Positions 27,890-40,055 are shown, numbered from the stretch's first letter. The stretch: 64,000 bases of DNA from Gelatoporia subvermispora B (GCA_000320605.2 KB445795.1:1177867-1241866); one strand, 5' to 3'. Numbers and translations are program-made. The notes: generated by a model from the letters alone, not told the origin.

Positions 27890-30442
27890 TCAACGCATCT
27901 CTGCACCGTCCACACTCGGTTTCGACGGCGGGTCTGGTTCAAATAAGTCAACAACGCCATCTTGGTCCATGCGCTGTTCGAACGCCTGTATGAACAGCAG
28001 AGGCGCCTGCAAATCCAGCGCGACCCTACCACAGATCTCTTCCTCCTGCTCGCGCAGCGCGTTCTGCACGCCGACATATAGCTGGTCGAGCGCCTGCGTG
28101 ACGGTCCCGCGCATCATGTCGAGCGCCCGACCAGCGACCGCGCGGTGGATGTCGTCGAGCGACGGCGGGGCCGGGGGCGCGGAGCTGATGAGGTCGTGCA
28201 CCTCTCTGCTAACCTGTTCGAAGCGCGTGGTGGCGTTCGCGAGCGCCTGGTCCCGCGCGGCGATATCCTGTAACGGCGGGTCAATCACGGATGACGCGGC
28301 TAGAGGCTCAGGACTCAAATACTCACGTCAAGCCGTTCTTTCTTGAGCAGTTCGATCTCAGCCGACTGCTGGAGTCGCCGCGCGCGCGCCTCGGCGTCGT
28401 GCGCACGCAGCACGTCACATTGCTGCTGCACCGTCTGAAGTTTCTCTTGCATCGCCGCGAGCTGCGCGCGCATGGACTCGACGCGTTCGTCCGTGGACGG
28501 TGCGTGCGGCGCGAGCTCGCCCTCGTCGACGTCCATGCGCTCCGCGTTCTGCCGCTTGAATTCCTCGTCGACGAGCCGCCGCGTGCTGTCACGCAGCTGT
28601 GCGAGGTACTCCTCGAGGTCGTCCGTGCGCTCGTCTGCCTTGCCCATGCGCTCCCGCAGCTCGCGGACGGTACGCTCATTTGGGTCGTTCTTCGCCGTGG
28701 CGTCGTCGGACGTAGACCCTGGGGCACCCGTAGACCGCTCCTTGACGGCCTCGCGTGCGGCTTCGACTTGTGGACGGATCTCGGCGAGCCATGCCTTTGT
28801 GTCCTCCATGGCTTGACGGTACTCCGCGCGCAAGTCTCCCTGAGGCGACGGGCCGCCGTCGGCGTACTGAGCGAGGGCGTGGATTTCCTGGCGGCGTCGC
28901 GACTGGGCGTTGGCGAGGCGTGTTTCTGCATCTACGCGGGCTTTGTCGAGCCTCGCGAGCGCCGTCTCGCTGAGTTCAGCTTGCGTGTACACTTTGGATT
29001 GTTGGAGGGCGCGGCATCGGGCCGCCTCCTCTTCAGCTTCGCGGACGCCCTGCTCTGCATTGACTGCGTGAGCGATGTGTCTAAAAGCTACAGTCAGGGG
29101 ATGTATTTCAGAATACAATGGTTGGACGTACTTCATGTACGTAATCCATGCTTCATGAAGGATGATGTCACGGGGCACGTAAGTCTTCAAAGAGTTTGAG
29201 GGACCAGACACATCAACGGTGTCCTCGGTGCGCTGACCTTCAGCTTGAGCCATTGCCGACGGTCCAGGGAGAGCCTCCGACATCGCGAGTAGACTGTCAA
29301 AGGGCGACGGTCCCGTACGCGTGTTGTCCCGCGCTTTACCACGAGGCAATGATGTCTCCCTCCCGCGGCCGCTCTGTACACTATTCGACGGAGACACGGG
29401 GGGCTCCCGCCCGACAGGGGACTCGTGCGCTTGCCAGCCGCCGTCCCAGCCGCCTGTGGGTGTCTGGCGCGGGGGATCGTCCCGCTTGTTGACCGGCGCG
29501 GGGCTCGTGTCGATGGGGGGAAGCGCCATCCGGGACGGCCTACGCGCAGGCTCGGGCTCGCCCCAGCCGCCGTTGTTCCCAGCATTCGCCGCCCCCGAGT
29601 CGACTTGCGGCGGAGTCGCGGGCTTGTCGTCGGGGTCGCCCCATCCGGTGCTGGTCGTCTGATCGCCCCATCCAACAGCGTCGGTACTCGTCTTCGCGCT
29701 CGTGCTTGCGGCACCTGCGTCCGCACCGCTCGCCTGGGCCCAGCCGTCGTTCGAGTCGTCGGCGTCGCCCCATCCGGAGGCACCTGACTCTCCCCATGCC
29801 GCAGTAGACGAAGACACACCCGCGCCCCAAGCATCATCGCCGCCCGACACCGCTGGCGCGGGTGCGCTTTCCGCTTGGGTATCCCCCCACCCCGACCCGC
29901 CCGACCTGCTCGAGCCCGCGCCGCCGGATGCGTTACCCCAGGCCGAGTCTGACGCCTGCCTGCGTGTGCCAGTCGGCACCGCGTTCGCAGACGAGGCAAA
30001 CGCGGAAGTCGAGGTGGACGGGCTCCCCCAGGTGTTCGAGCCGAAGCTGCTTCCACCACTGCCGCTGCCGCTCGTGCTTCGTTTCCCGAAGGGTGTGATG
30101 CCCGTCGGCGGGGGCAGCCCGCCTGGCGCGCCGGTCGATGCAGGAGGCGGAGCCATGAACCCACGTCCGCGCCCCATCGGCCGTCCCTGCACAGCATGCG
30201 TTCAGCTCTGGTTCCCGAGCGGGGCGCAAGGAGAGGGGCTCACCGAGGATTTCATTGCTGAAGCCCACAGGGGGCTATCGGGGTGCACAAAGGTGCATGA
30301 TGTGCCTCTGTTGCAGCCCCCGTTAGAAGGCTGGCCATCGTCGTTATACCACTGCACAAAGAACAGGAGGAGCACATGGTCAGTCTGCGTCTGCTCCTCG
30401 GAAGTCGCGGTGGGCACGACGCACCTTGCATCGAATGGCCAT
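27890..30442 (-). CDS. CCCH zinc-finger protein with GW/WG repeats, candidate Argonaute partner
   Basis: The protein is about 770 residues. A six-codon first exon (MAIRCK, ATG at 30440-30442) supplies the first Cys of a CCCH finger; after an intron it continues WYNDDGQPSNGGCNRGTSC then TFVH, giving C-X14-C-X5-C-X3-H. A Gly/Pro/Ser-rich region (about residues 45-300) contains 12 Trp, all next to Gly (for example NTWGSP, SGWGDT, VGWGDQ, GGWGEP, GGWDGGW). Such GW/WG hooks insert Trp into pockets of the Argonaute PIWI domain. Residues from about 370 on are charged and coiled-coil-like (REAEEEAARCRALQQ, MQEKLQTVQQQCDVLR), ending VDGAEMR. CCCH fingers bind RNA. Convergence with Argonaute supports a silencing role, by analogy to GW182 and Cryptococcus Gwo1; that role is inferred. 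Confidence 0.85.
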
Positions 30443-31410
30443 CTGAATGTTTCGTGTCTCTTCGTGTCAGGATATATGAGGAATATTATGGAGGTGGATA
30501 TATTGCTAAGCTCTGAGAGATAAAAGGAATAGGAGAGGATGGGATAGGGAGGGAGATGAGCGCGAGGTACTGGTACTATGGACCAGACGCTGGCGGGCTG
30601 CTCAATCCGGACGCGATAGCGGCGATCTCGTGCAGATCTCGATCATGTGCACGAACCCCGCGCGTCCCGTCAAAATCAATCCCGCCGCCTGCAAGTCCGT
30701 CCCCTCCGTACAGCCTTCAAAACGAAAAAATAGTAGGCATTAACAGTTCGTGAGCATTTCGTGCACTCCCACTTCGGGATCCCTCGAGCACGCGGACATA
30801 GTCATGCCTTTGCGCACGCTTCTTGAATGCCGGCCCGAATATAGTCACCGACAACGAACTCGCCGTGTCCTCTAAATTCACGCGCACATCAGGTGTCATC
30901 TCCTATCACTCTAACAGCATCGCTTACAGAGAATAGAAAACTACGCCCCTGCACTTGGATCACGAGAAATCGACCGAAGTGCTGGAGCCTCTGAGTCTGA
31001 GCGTGCAGAGCATGATACCCTATCAATATCCTCTTCGGAGTGAGAAGAGAATCGCATGCAGAATTATAACGAAGGCGGATGTGGCGCGAACTTGCAACGA
31101 GGCTTTACTAGCATCGTAGAGGAGAAGTGGGAAGGGGAGGGGAAGGGGAGGTCAAGAGGGGACGGCGGAAATACTACAGCACATTTTCCATAGAGGATTA
31201 CCGGCATTACGGGGCTTGTAACAGGACGCTCTGACAGTGCCTTTCGTAGCCACTGGACATTCAAGTCGCCTTGTCCTTAAATTCACATGCATCACGATTG
31301 ATCCTCTGTCATCCTCACTTTGATGGCACCACATCCTAGGTAGTAACAGAGTACATTGCAGTCGCGAATCACACACGGAGAGTATCTAAATGAAGAAACA
31401 GGCGAGCACA
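30443..31410. other. Intergenic, no gene recognised
   Basis: About 970 bp between two minus-strand genes. It contains the promoter of the GW protein gene and the 3' UTR of the aldo/keto reductase. A purine-rich run of GGGGAAGG type is at 31130-31150. Nothing else was recognised. Confidence 0.5.
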
Positions 31411-32968
31411 TCAATCTCCAGTCGGCCGGATGGGCGCCGGCTGGGGCCACTTATCGAAATGTCCGGCAGACTTGTACAAGAAATTGTACTCGTCATCTTT
31501 CCCCTGTGATCCATCAAGGCTCCATCAGATATAGATGTCAAAGACCGTAGGAAGTATGAACGCACAATGAAGTCGTGGGGGAACCCGGGATCAAAGGGCA
31601 GTATTCCCTCGAGGTATTGGATATGCTTTGGCTCCAAGACAAGATCCAGGGCTTCGATGTTTGCCTTAAGATGTTCGACTTTCCGTCCCCCGATGATCGG
31701 GAAAACATGAGGTGTCTTGTGCATGACATATGCGATGGCAACTGCGCAGACAGAATTATAGCATCAGGAAATCCCAGTATCTGGGCTGTCCGATCTAAAC
31801 GCGTACCTGCAGTGATACTCTTCGCACCAATCTCTGCAGCAACTTCTTCGAGCGCAAGACATATTTTCCTTTGTTCCGGCGTACGCTTCCATTCCGAGTT
31901 CCAGATGACCCGACCTTTGTTATGAGAGTACACGTTGAACCAGTGCCATATTTCTGTTCCAGCAGACGAACCTTTCTCTCCAGATTCAAGACGCTGTTGT
32001 TCCTCGGCATCCGTGCGTATCTTGCCGGCGGACAGGACATCCCATGGTGCGATAGCCATACCTAGTGGTCTTTGTCAGGAACACGAACACCAACTTGACT
32101 ATTGCCAACGAACCTTCGGCGCGTGCCATGGGAATGATGTCACGCTCGAAATCGCGCTTGAGCACGTTCCACTGGCCCTGGTAGATGACGAAGGGTGTCT
32201 TCCCCATTAGACGAGCATACATGTTGGCCTTTGTAACCACCCATGCAGGCGTATCGGATATTCCCTGCAAGCCGAACTCGGTTTGTGAAGAAAGTTCTCG
32301 TCACGAATCGCCTTACCAGATACAAAACTTTCCCAGACATTACCAGAGCATGCAGTCCGTTCACAACCTCTTCTATGGTCGTGGCGTAGTCCCACTGCGT
32401 CAGTCCAGTCAAATTAGAAACTTGCAACAGCGGGAAGTCTGGTGTGAAGCTTACCCAGTGCACGTATAAGATATCGATGTACGACGTCCGCAATTTCTTG
32501 AGGGATGCCTCCACGGAGTTATGCATAGATTTGGCATTGTTTCCGACATATGAGGTCTTCTGCGGAATGTCCGCCTTGAGCTTGTAGTTGGTGGTATACT
32601 AAATTCACGTTAGCACGCGCAGTATTGCTATCGGAGATTCGATGAAGTTCAACCTTGGTAGCGATCACCATCTGCTCGCGAACACCGCGGAGTTCCATCC
32701 ACTCCCCAAGTATTTCTTCCGAGTTGCCCTCCTGGTAGTTGTTAGCGGTGTCGATGAAGTTTCCGCCAGCCTCGTAAAACGCATCGAGTAACTTGAAGCT
32801 AGCTTCCTTGTCCATTGCGCCCATGCCATACTCGGCCCACTTGGTGCCGATGCTCATAGCCCCGAGGCAGATGGGCGAGACATGCACGCCTGCTGTGGGT
32901 GCGAGCTGGCGATGACGGCCGAGTTTCGTCGCTGGCGCAGGTGGTGGAGCCCAGAACCCAGTAGACAT
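31411..32968 (-). CDS. Aldo/keto reductase, aryl-alcohol dehydrogenase (AAD) / norsolorinic acid reductase type
   Basis: This is an NADPH-dependent reductase of aldehydes or ketones, a family that in wood-decay basidiomycetes often handles aromatic aldehydes. The ATG at 32966-32968 gives MSTGFWAPPPAPATKLGRHR. Catalytic residues of the AKR tetrad are visible: Asp and Tyr in NFIDTANNYQEG, Lys in MVIATK and His in IDILYVHW. Other family motifs are GVHVSPICLGAMSIG, WVVTKANMYARLMGKTPFV, YQGQWNVLKRDFERDIIPMA and HVFPIIGGRKVEHLKANIEAL. The last exon, after a GTGCGT–CACAG intron, reads GKDDEYNFLYKSAGHFDKW and ends PIRPTGD before TGA at 31411-31413. All introns can be placed with frame kept. Substrate cannot be read from sequence. 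Confidence 0.92.
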
Positions 32969-33665
32969 GATCAGAATGAGACTGCGAGGTTTTCAGGTGA
33001 GAGCGATGTTGCTCTGCAGCACTGCGCAACGTATGCTTTATATAGGTTGGATGCAAGGGGTCTCTGCATGTTACCCATTGAAATGACCTGTACGACGTGA
33101 AATCAATTTGCAAAGGGTAGTTTGTCAGCCTATCTTCTCGGACGTCAGTTCAAGCTGAGAAAGCAACGCAAATGAGTCCTCTGCCGTTATTTGGAACGAA
33201 GGCCACGCAAGCTGCGCACGAGTAGCTTGACGACTTGAGTCTGGACGTCAAGGATGACACCCTTGCACGTCACGAGTGAGCGCACACGGTAGTTATTTGC
33301 ATGTACCATCGTGTACCGGAGACCGCAATGCGCTATCTGCTATAGTCGGTCTGCCAAAACGAAGTCAATGTTGCGGAGCGCTCGAGAGAACCGGGCGTTA
33401 GTATACGTGTTGAATGGCGCTTGCTTGATAAATGGCGGTATATCGGTACCTACAGGGCCTTCGGTAGACCCACGAGGTGAGTCCGAGGCATACCTGCGCG
33501 CTTAAATCTCGCAGATCGTGGTACCGGGTTGAATGTGGCTTCCCAGAATGCACTAAACTTGGATCATGCAACACACAAACAAAGGACAGAGAAGGAGAGC
33601 TCGAGGCAGGTTTAACGGCTATCTCATAACACCTACAACGATGCGACAGAGTCTGGCTACAAAGA
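32969..33665. other. Intergenic, no gene recognised
   Basis: About 700 bp holding the promoter of the aldo/keto reductase and the 3' UTR of the scramblase-family gene. No supported feature. Confidence 0.5.
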
Positions 33666-35207
33666 TCACTCATCGAAGAAGAAAAAGCCGCCGTGCCTAG
33701 TGAGTTCGAACGTGTTGGTCAGTAATATCTTGGGGTGTGATCGATAACAGATTTTACCCGCTTGAATGCCTTGAGAAATAGTCAAAATCAATGTTGACTG
33801 AACAAAAGTCAGCTTTCTGCATGTATGATGGGAAACTGACTTACCAGCCATCGCAAGCGTGAGCTGTACATGTCATCAGTGATTTTTGTCTCTAATGATA
33901 GCAAATATAGAGCCTGACCGCCCGTTCCTCGAGGTTCAATGGTCTCTCAACAAAAGGCAGCTCGGGTACAAATGGGGGTGATAGGTCCGGAGGCGCAGGC
34001 CCGAAGTTGACGAAATAACGACCTTCATGCCACAATTTAGTGTTAACCCTGGACTGACTCTTATGTCACTACAGAAGATACTGACCACTGTCCGTGAACA
34101 GCTCCCGACCAAAACCACGGAAAGTGCGGTTCACTGATGCTAGCTCTTCTCCTTCCGCGCCTCTCAAAGTGAAATGCCAGGCTAAGAATCCTTCATCCAC
34201 TACAGCAAGTTGCTCGTACAACTCTAGACCTGGCTCAGGCTGAGCGTCTGCGGCAGTGGACAAGACCCGTCGATGTCCTTCTCTGAAGGATTCCGAATTT
34301 CAGCCTTTTTATGCATTGGGACATACCCATCCTTACCTAAGGAAGAGGTCGTAGCGTCGACGCCAAAGATGCCATCGCTGCTGGACTTCCGCGAAGGTAT
34401 CTAGGATAGGCTCACCCTCCGGGGTGTAATCATCATAATCCTTCAGGCGCTGGACGAACATGCGTGAGTTGATGAAGGCGAATGGTCGGCGGAGCTGTAC
34501 TTCTTGGTCAGATGTTATTATATATCAGAATCGAGTGGACGACTCGCCCATAGTACTGGTGTCCCCGCACTATCCATGACAACTGCACGAAATGGCCTAT
34601 GAGTTCGGAATGCTTGGCGAGCAACTACGCTGAGCAACCCATGCTGCTCCTCAGCTATGAAGCCCAAGGTCGCTCCAGCTTCGTTCTCTACGACGGACAG
34701 CAAAGTTGGCAGGCATGCACAGCGATACCAAGAGGGATCGCAGACCTATGACATACTTGTTGGCTTGCTCAAAGCCTAAGAACACGTTCAGCATTTCAAG
34801 CTGTCTTGGGCACATGAGATGTCGATGACACAACCACACTTATGCAGAGTGATATACCTCGTAATGACTAGGCGATCATTGTAAAGGAGTAGGTTGCGAA
34901 GCCCTTCACGTGGATCGCTTTGTGCAAGACGTTGACTAGCTTCCCATAGAGGGGAGGCCTCTGCGGAAGGCTGGGGCTCATTGGACGCAAAAGGGTCGGA
35001 TGCTGGCCCCGCTTGAGGATTAGCGCGATGGGCTCTTGGTGGCGGTGGTGATGATGTCCGCCGTTGTTCGTGTCTTGTACTACGAGGTCCCAGACGATCA
35101 GGGTACCTAGACCAAGCATAGGTGCGGCGGCATGCGAGTGAGGGCCATGTTCTGAGAGACGAAGCAACAGGTTGATGGAGCCTCTTTCCCGCTATCCGGA
35201 CGAGCAT
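33666..35207 (-). CDS. Phospholipid scramblase-family protein, probably mitochondrial (AIM25-like)
   Basis: This is a scramblase-fold protein related to yeast Aim25. The ATG at 35205-35207 starts an Arg-rich, acid-free leader (MLVRIAGKRLHQPVASSLRT) typical of a mitochondrial presequence. A Pro/Ser-rich linker follows, then domain motifs over several exons: EGLRNLLLYNDRLVITR, LEMLNVFLGFEQANKY, GATLGFIAEEQHGLLSVVAR, HRPFRAVVMDSAGTPVL, FAFINSRMFVQRLKDYDDY, AEVQQRWHLWRRRYDLF, FLAWHFTLRGAEGEELASV and NRTFRGFGRELFTDSGQY. The C-terminus, after two small introns, reads NIDFDYFSRHSSG then HGGFFFFDE. It is divergent from MSS51 with only 206 bp between start codons. Direct scrambling activity for this fungal branch is uncertain. 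Confidence 0.87.
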
Positions 35208-35413
35208 AGATGATAATCGGTCTATGAACACACGGGCCCTATGGATGTAAGGGAGTAACTGAGGCTGTCGAATATCGCCGTCGAACGCGCCTGAGGTGGT
35301 CGCGGCCGGTGGCGGCAGGACGCGTCGGCCTGGCCTCGCTGCGCGTCACCTAATCATTACCGCTGTACCGCGCGAGCATCCCTGTGACCCGGCAGGCACG
35401 GCCTGCAGGACCT
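35208..35413. promoter_or_regulatory. Short divergent promoter between two mitochondrial-protein genes
   Basis: Only 206 bp separate the ATGs of the AIM25-like gene and MSS51, so they must share a promoter region. Contains short GC-rich words such as GGTCGCGGCCGG. Co-regulation is an inference from spacing. Confidence 0.5.
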
Positions 35414-37211
35414 ATGTCGCTTTCCTCGACCACTCGCAGGTCGTGTATACGCCTTCTCAAGCAGGAATGTCCACACCGCCGCATCTCACCCGCTCGCTGT
35501 TCCTCACGGTCGTTCTTGACTTGGTTTCGGAAGGATAAGCCGGCGCAGAAAATTAAACAGCCAGAACCCATCCTTTCCCAGGACAACCTCTTCCACCCTT
35601 TCTCCAAGTCGCCGTTCCCTGCTATACGTGCGCGTGGAGAAGCCATCCAAAAGCTTGCGCCATGTCCGGTCTGCGCCTCTGCTCATAACTCCGTCTCTGC
35701 GCACACCAAGGCACAGCCGAAGGCAGTCAAGTTTGAGTGCCCGGACTGCGGTTGGCCAACACACTGCTCGGAAGAGCACTGGAGGGAAGATGAGGACCAC
35801 CAGAAATACTGCAAACAACTGCGGGAGGTCAATGAGGATGAGCACGACCTAAGAAGCGGCCGGAAGTTCAAGGAGTTCGAGCTTCCTGGTATGTTGAGCA
35901 ACTCTGCAGAACTCTAGTCCCCTTTACCTAATCCAAAACAGGACCTCAGGATGCTGAAGCTGCAGTATCATTTGCAAATTGGGATGTCTTCTGGTACACT
36001 CGAGGCTTCCCTTCAATGGATACCGAACGATCACGAAGACATGCGAGTAAAATCCTCACATACCCCTTAACGATCGGCTCTGTCCTTCATCAATTCAGTT
36101 ACCTCACGTTAAGGAATCAACGCCTGACTCCAGAGGGCAGTCGTTCACTTGCGGGTACGTTGGCCTTTGCCTTGCTGTCCGTGCGATTTCGATCCTGAGA
36201 CTCCTTTTCCTAGCGCTCCGCGCCACACTGCATGTTCCCTTAGGTGCTCCAGAGGTTGAGTCCGCAGCGGTAACGAAACCTCAGATGCGGATATTCATTC
36301 TCGGAGCCCGCGCTGAATCCTCACTGCCACCTCATGTATGGGAACAACTGTGCTTGCTCTTTCCGTCTGCGCAGCTCCACTTGTTCTTCATCGGACCGCA
36401 AGTGTCTCTACCAAGACCTGCCAGTGACTACAAGCAGCCGACTCAGAGACCTGAGCCATCCAGCACGCCGTCCTCCCAACCCGAGCAGACCACTCCCGAG
36501 ACGAAGGAAACCCCTGAAGCGGCACCATCCACTCCCGAGACGAAGGACACATCCGATACTACTGCTTCCTCAGAACAAGTTACTTCTTCTGCCGACACCA
36601 TCAGCCCTGCTCAAGGAGTGGAGGATGGGAAGAAGCCGGCCTATGTTCCTAACGTCTATGAGCCTCCCACACCTGCCCCAATTGCCCGGCTGAAACGCAC
36701 CCGCGAGTCAATCGAGCAATATGGCGTCCCTTCGTACACCGTTCCCTACACCCCGCAGTTGTCGATCACGGGCATGCAGGCAAGCTACGTAGAGGTGCAC
36801 GGACAGTTCCAGGAGACATTCGATCCGTATACCGACTGCTTCTTCCTATTCTCCCCCGGCCTTGGCTTCCCCTCACCCAAGTCGGTATCGGAGGAGACGG
36901 GCGAGCCGTTGTTGCAAATTGTGTCACCCACGGAGTGGGGCCCCGTCATGCCACTCTTATTGTCTAGCAAATGCCCGATCTTCGTCACTGGCTTCTCTCC
37001 TGCGGACGTGGAGCGTGATGTGCGGGCGCTGTCCGCTGCTCCGGAGGTCGCAGGAGAGTTTGATTGGGTCATAACACCCGGGCCGAACGCATTTGGCAGC
37101 GAGAAATGGGAGGTGGCAGACTTTGACCCGCGCGTGATGGTCAAGACCAACTGGGGCGTCTGGGGCATCAGAGGGAAGCGGAGAGACGTTCAGGAGAAGA
37201 AGTGGTTCTGA
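35414..37211 (+). CDS. MSS51: MSS51-like mitochondrial protein (COX1 translational activator family)
   Basis: In yeast, Mss51 activates translation of COX1 mRNA in the mitochondrial matrix and couples it to complex IV assembly. The ATG at 35414 starts a basic leader (MSLSSTTRRSCIRLLKQE). A zinc-binding, MYND-like region follows: CPVCASAHNSVSAH, then FECPDCGWPTHCSEEHW and DHQKYCKQLREVNEDEHDL. The family block FANWDVFWYTRGFPSMDTER continues over an intron into ILTYPLTIGSVLHQFS. The rest has MRIFILGARAESSLPPHVW and a Pro/Thr/Glu-rich insert with repeats of TPETKETPE type (36430-36600), ending QEKKWF. Introns near 35891-35943 and 36155-36244 keep the frame. Whether COX1 is the target in basidiomycetes is not shown by sequence. 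Confidence 0.9.
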
Positions 37212-37566
37212 GCCGGGTTACCATTGTCGCTTAGAATTGCCTACTACCATAGTAATTACTATCACTCCTTGCTCCTCCTTGAAAAGGGTTTTCCACTCTA
37301 CAGGGCATTCTGTTAGTCGAGGTCATTCAACGGGCAATACCCTTGTGACACGAGCGTCGAGCGAGTCTAGGATGCCTTCAGCCACAGACGCGATAGCGTA
37401 TCACGTGTGGGTCCGAAGCGCGTTTTGGGACGCGTCGTTGATCTCACGCAGCGAACGCGACGCTGAACGGCTGTATCCGACCACTCGAAATCTTTGCATT
37501 ATTGTTCTACGCCATCTAGTTTCTGAGAGTAACTGCAGCTCGTTGTCCTAGACCGTAGCGTCGGTC
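37212..37566. other. Intergenic between MSS51 and CDC45
   Basis: 355 bp, holding the MSS51 3' UTR and the CDC45 promoter. No distinct motif could be supported. Confidence 0.5.
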
Positions 37567-40055
37567 ATGGTGTACCTACCACCTCCCCATCTTGCCTCCG
37601 CAGACCGACCCTCCTATGCAGAAGCATACGCGAAGATCCTGGCCAGCCACCGACGCTCACCAGCCACCTCCGCCTCCTCTGTTATCATGCTGGTCGCACC
37701 GGACGTTGACGCGCTATGCGCGGCGCGAATGCTGGCGGACCTCTTCAAGCAGGACGATGTGATGCACCGTATCATCCCTGTGTCTGGCCATGCCGAGCTC
37801 GAGCGCATGCGGGAGGAGCTAGTCACATACAATGATGTGGGTTTGAATCGTTACTGGCAAAGAACTCAGCCGTGTCTTATAGCCTACAGCTGCACACCCT
37901 CATCCTCCTGAACATGGGGTCGATCCTCGACCTCCCTTCCGCCGAGTGGTTTGGTGACTTCAGCACGCGACTGACGGTGCACGTCATTGATTCTTCGCGG
38001 CCGCAGAACCTCTCCAGTGTATTTGGGGGAGGGGAGAACGGCGAAAGGATAGTGATCTGGGACGATGGCGGCGCGGAACTTCTGCAGGAGGAACGCAAGG
38101 CTTGGGAGGCCCTCACGGTAGCCCTGTGCTCTTATTCTACGTGGTTATCCCATCTAATACCTCTCAGTATGAACCAGAACCCGACTCCGACGAGGACTCT
38201 GACTTAGATTCGGAGCATGACCCTGAGGAGGACGAAGACGAGGAAGAGGAAGAAGAGTATGAAGGCAGTAGTTCCACAGGGAAGCGGAGATCAATAGGTG
38301 ATGGCAATCATGGCCGAAAGAAGCGACAAAAAGATGAGGTGCACAGGACGCCAGAACCTATCTACATACATCGCTAACATGCTTACAGAGACCACATCGA
38401 ATGTCAAGAGACGAGCGAGAACGTCACGCTGCCCGATTAGAGAAATACTACACGTCGGGTACTTGGCATGGCCAAAGCGCGTCAGGCACAATATATATCC
38501 TCGCCACGGTGCTCGAGCGTGTGGACAACGAGCTTCTCTGGTGAGAGAGCTCTTTTCGAGTCTTCGGAGGACGTAAGCTCACCAGAATAAAAGGCTAGCC
38601 ATCCTTGGCCTCACTTTCCAATACGTGACTTCGCGAATATCACGCGAAGACTACGATAAATACCACTCCATTTATTACGATGAGGTCGCACGTCTCAACC
38701 CACCACCACCCGCAGCAGGCGCGAACGACTATGACTTCAAGTCTCAGCACCCAGACGACACGTCCGTGTACGCAGTCGACGAGCTGCGCTTCATGATGTT
38801 TCGACATTGGAATCTCTACGATGCTATGTACCATTCAAGCTATATTGCCAGCAAGCTTGGCATCTGGAAGGAGCGCGGCCGGAAACGGCTAACCGGACTG
38901 CTTGCGAAGATGGGGTATGTTCTTGACACCGGAAGGCAGAAGTCATGTGGAGCTTAGGTGCTGATTTTATGACGCAGGTTCTCGTTACTAGATACTCAAC
39001 AGCCATATCCGCACATGGCAAAAGACCTGAAGCTCTCGCTACGGCACAAACTCGACCAGATCGCACCCGAGTACGGGCTTGTCGAGCTGTCATATCCGTC
39101 CTTTACGCGCTGCTACGGGTACCGGTCGCAGCCTCTTTCAGCATGCGATGCAGTCGAGGCAATCTCAGCGCTCCTCGATGTCGCGACTGGTGTCCGCATG
39201 GAGGTTGAGATTGAAGGTGCGCGCAATGGAGGCGAATGGTTCGGCAATGGCAAGGTTTGGGAAGGCGGGCGGGAAAGTCGGCGGAGAGACGACGAACGCG
39301 AGAATATCCCGCCCGGGGGTATCGCCCCTGCTGCGAAACCGAAGAACACGGCGAATGGCGACGTACATGAAGATGCGGACGAGGACGACCCGGAGTCGCA
39401 ATGGCGCGTCAAGAACTTCTGGACGGCATTTGATGCTTTAGACGAGTAAGGATTCGCCCAACTCTCCACATACACTGCTGTAATCACACACCAATAAACA
39501 GCATCGTGCAGCTGCGCGAGGCGCTCCCGCTCGCGATGTCGCTGCACCGCGCGATCATCCGGCAGGGCTCGTCGATCATCGACAAGCGCGACATCCGCAC
39601 GCTGCGCGGGCACCGTGTCGTCGTGCTCACGCAGGGCCCGGACCTCGCGCTCTTCGCGCACCCGGGCGTGCTCGGGCGGCTCGCGCTGTGGCTCGCGGAC
39701 GCACTGCGCGACCGCCTCGCGGGCACGACGCCCGCGCACGCGCGCAGCCGCCGCAAGAGCCTCCCGCTCGTCGTCGCGTGCCTCAACGAGCACGCGGGGA
39801 CGTACGTCGTCGTCGGTGTTACGGCTGCGCTCGACTTTGGCGAGGTCCGCAAGAAGTGGGTCCTTGTTGTGTTCCTTGTGAGTTGATTGCTGGCTGATGC
39901 GGGAGTACAGCGAATTCGGCTTAGCGTTTCTGGACGCAAAGGAGCGGTGCAATGCGCGCACACGGCACGGGACGTTCGACACGAGCGTGCTGGAGATCAA
40001 CAAGGACGACCTCAAAGTATTCCTCGAAACCCTGTGCGAGGGTGGTGACCGGTAG
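37567..40055 (+). CDS. CDC45: CDC45, replicative helicase (CMG) subunit
   Basis: CDC45 joins MCM2-7 and GINS to form the CMG helicase at replication forks. The ATG at 37567 gives MVYLPPPHLASADRPSYAEAY. Family motifs are VIMLVAPDVDALCAARMLADL (DHH-phosphoesterase-like fold), HTLILLNMGSILDLP, VHVIDSSRPQNLSSVF, IVIWDDGG, an acidic stretch with a run of Glu/Asp (38195-38270), RHAARLEKYYTSGTWHG, LAILGLTFQYV, DELRFMMFRHWNLYDAMYHS, QLREALPLAMSLHRAIIRQG and LAFLDAKERCNARTRHGTFD. The stop TAG is at 40053-40055. Introns are 50-70 nt and frame-consistent. A very GC-rich exon (39500-39880) has strong third-position G/C. Confidence 0.95.

Noticed and set aside
29702..30523. 273-codon plus-strand open frame antisense to the GW protein gene
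   Set aside because: It mirrors the Gly/Ser/Pro-rich coding region. The minus frame has a zinc finger, GW motifs and coiled coil with consistent introns.
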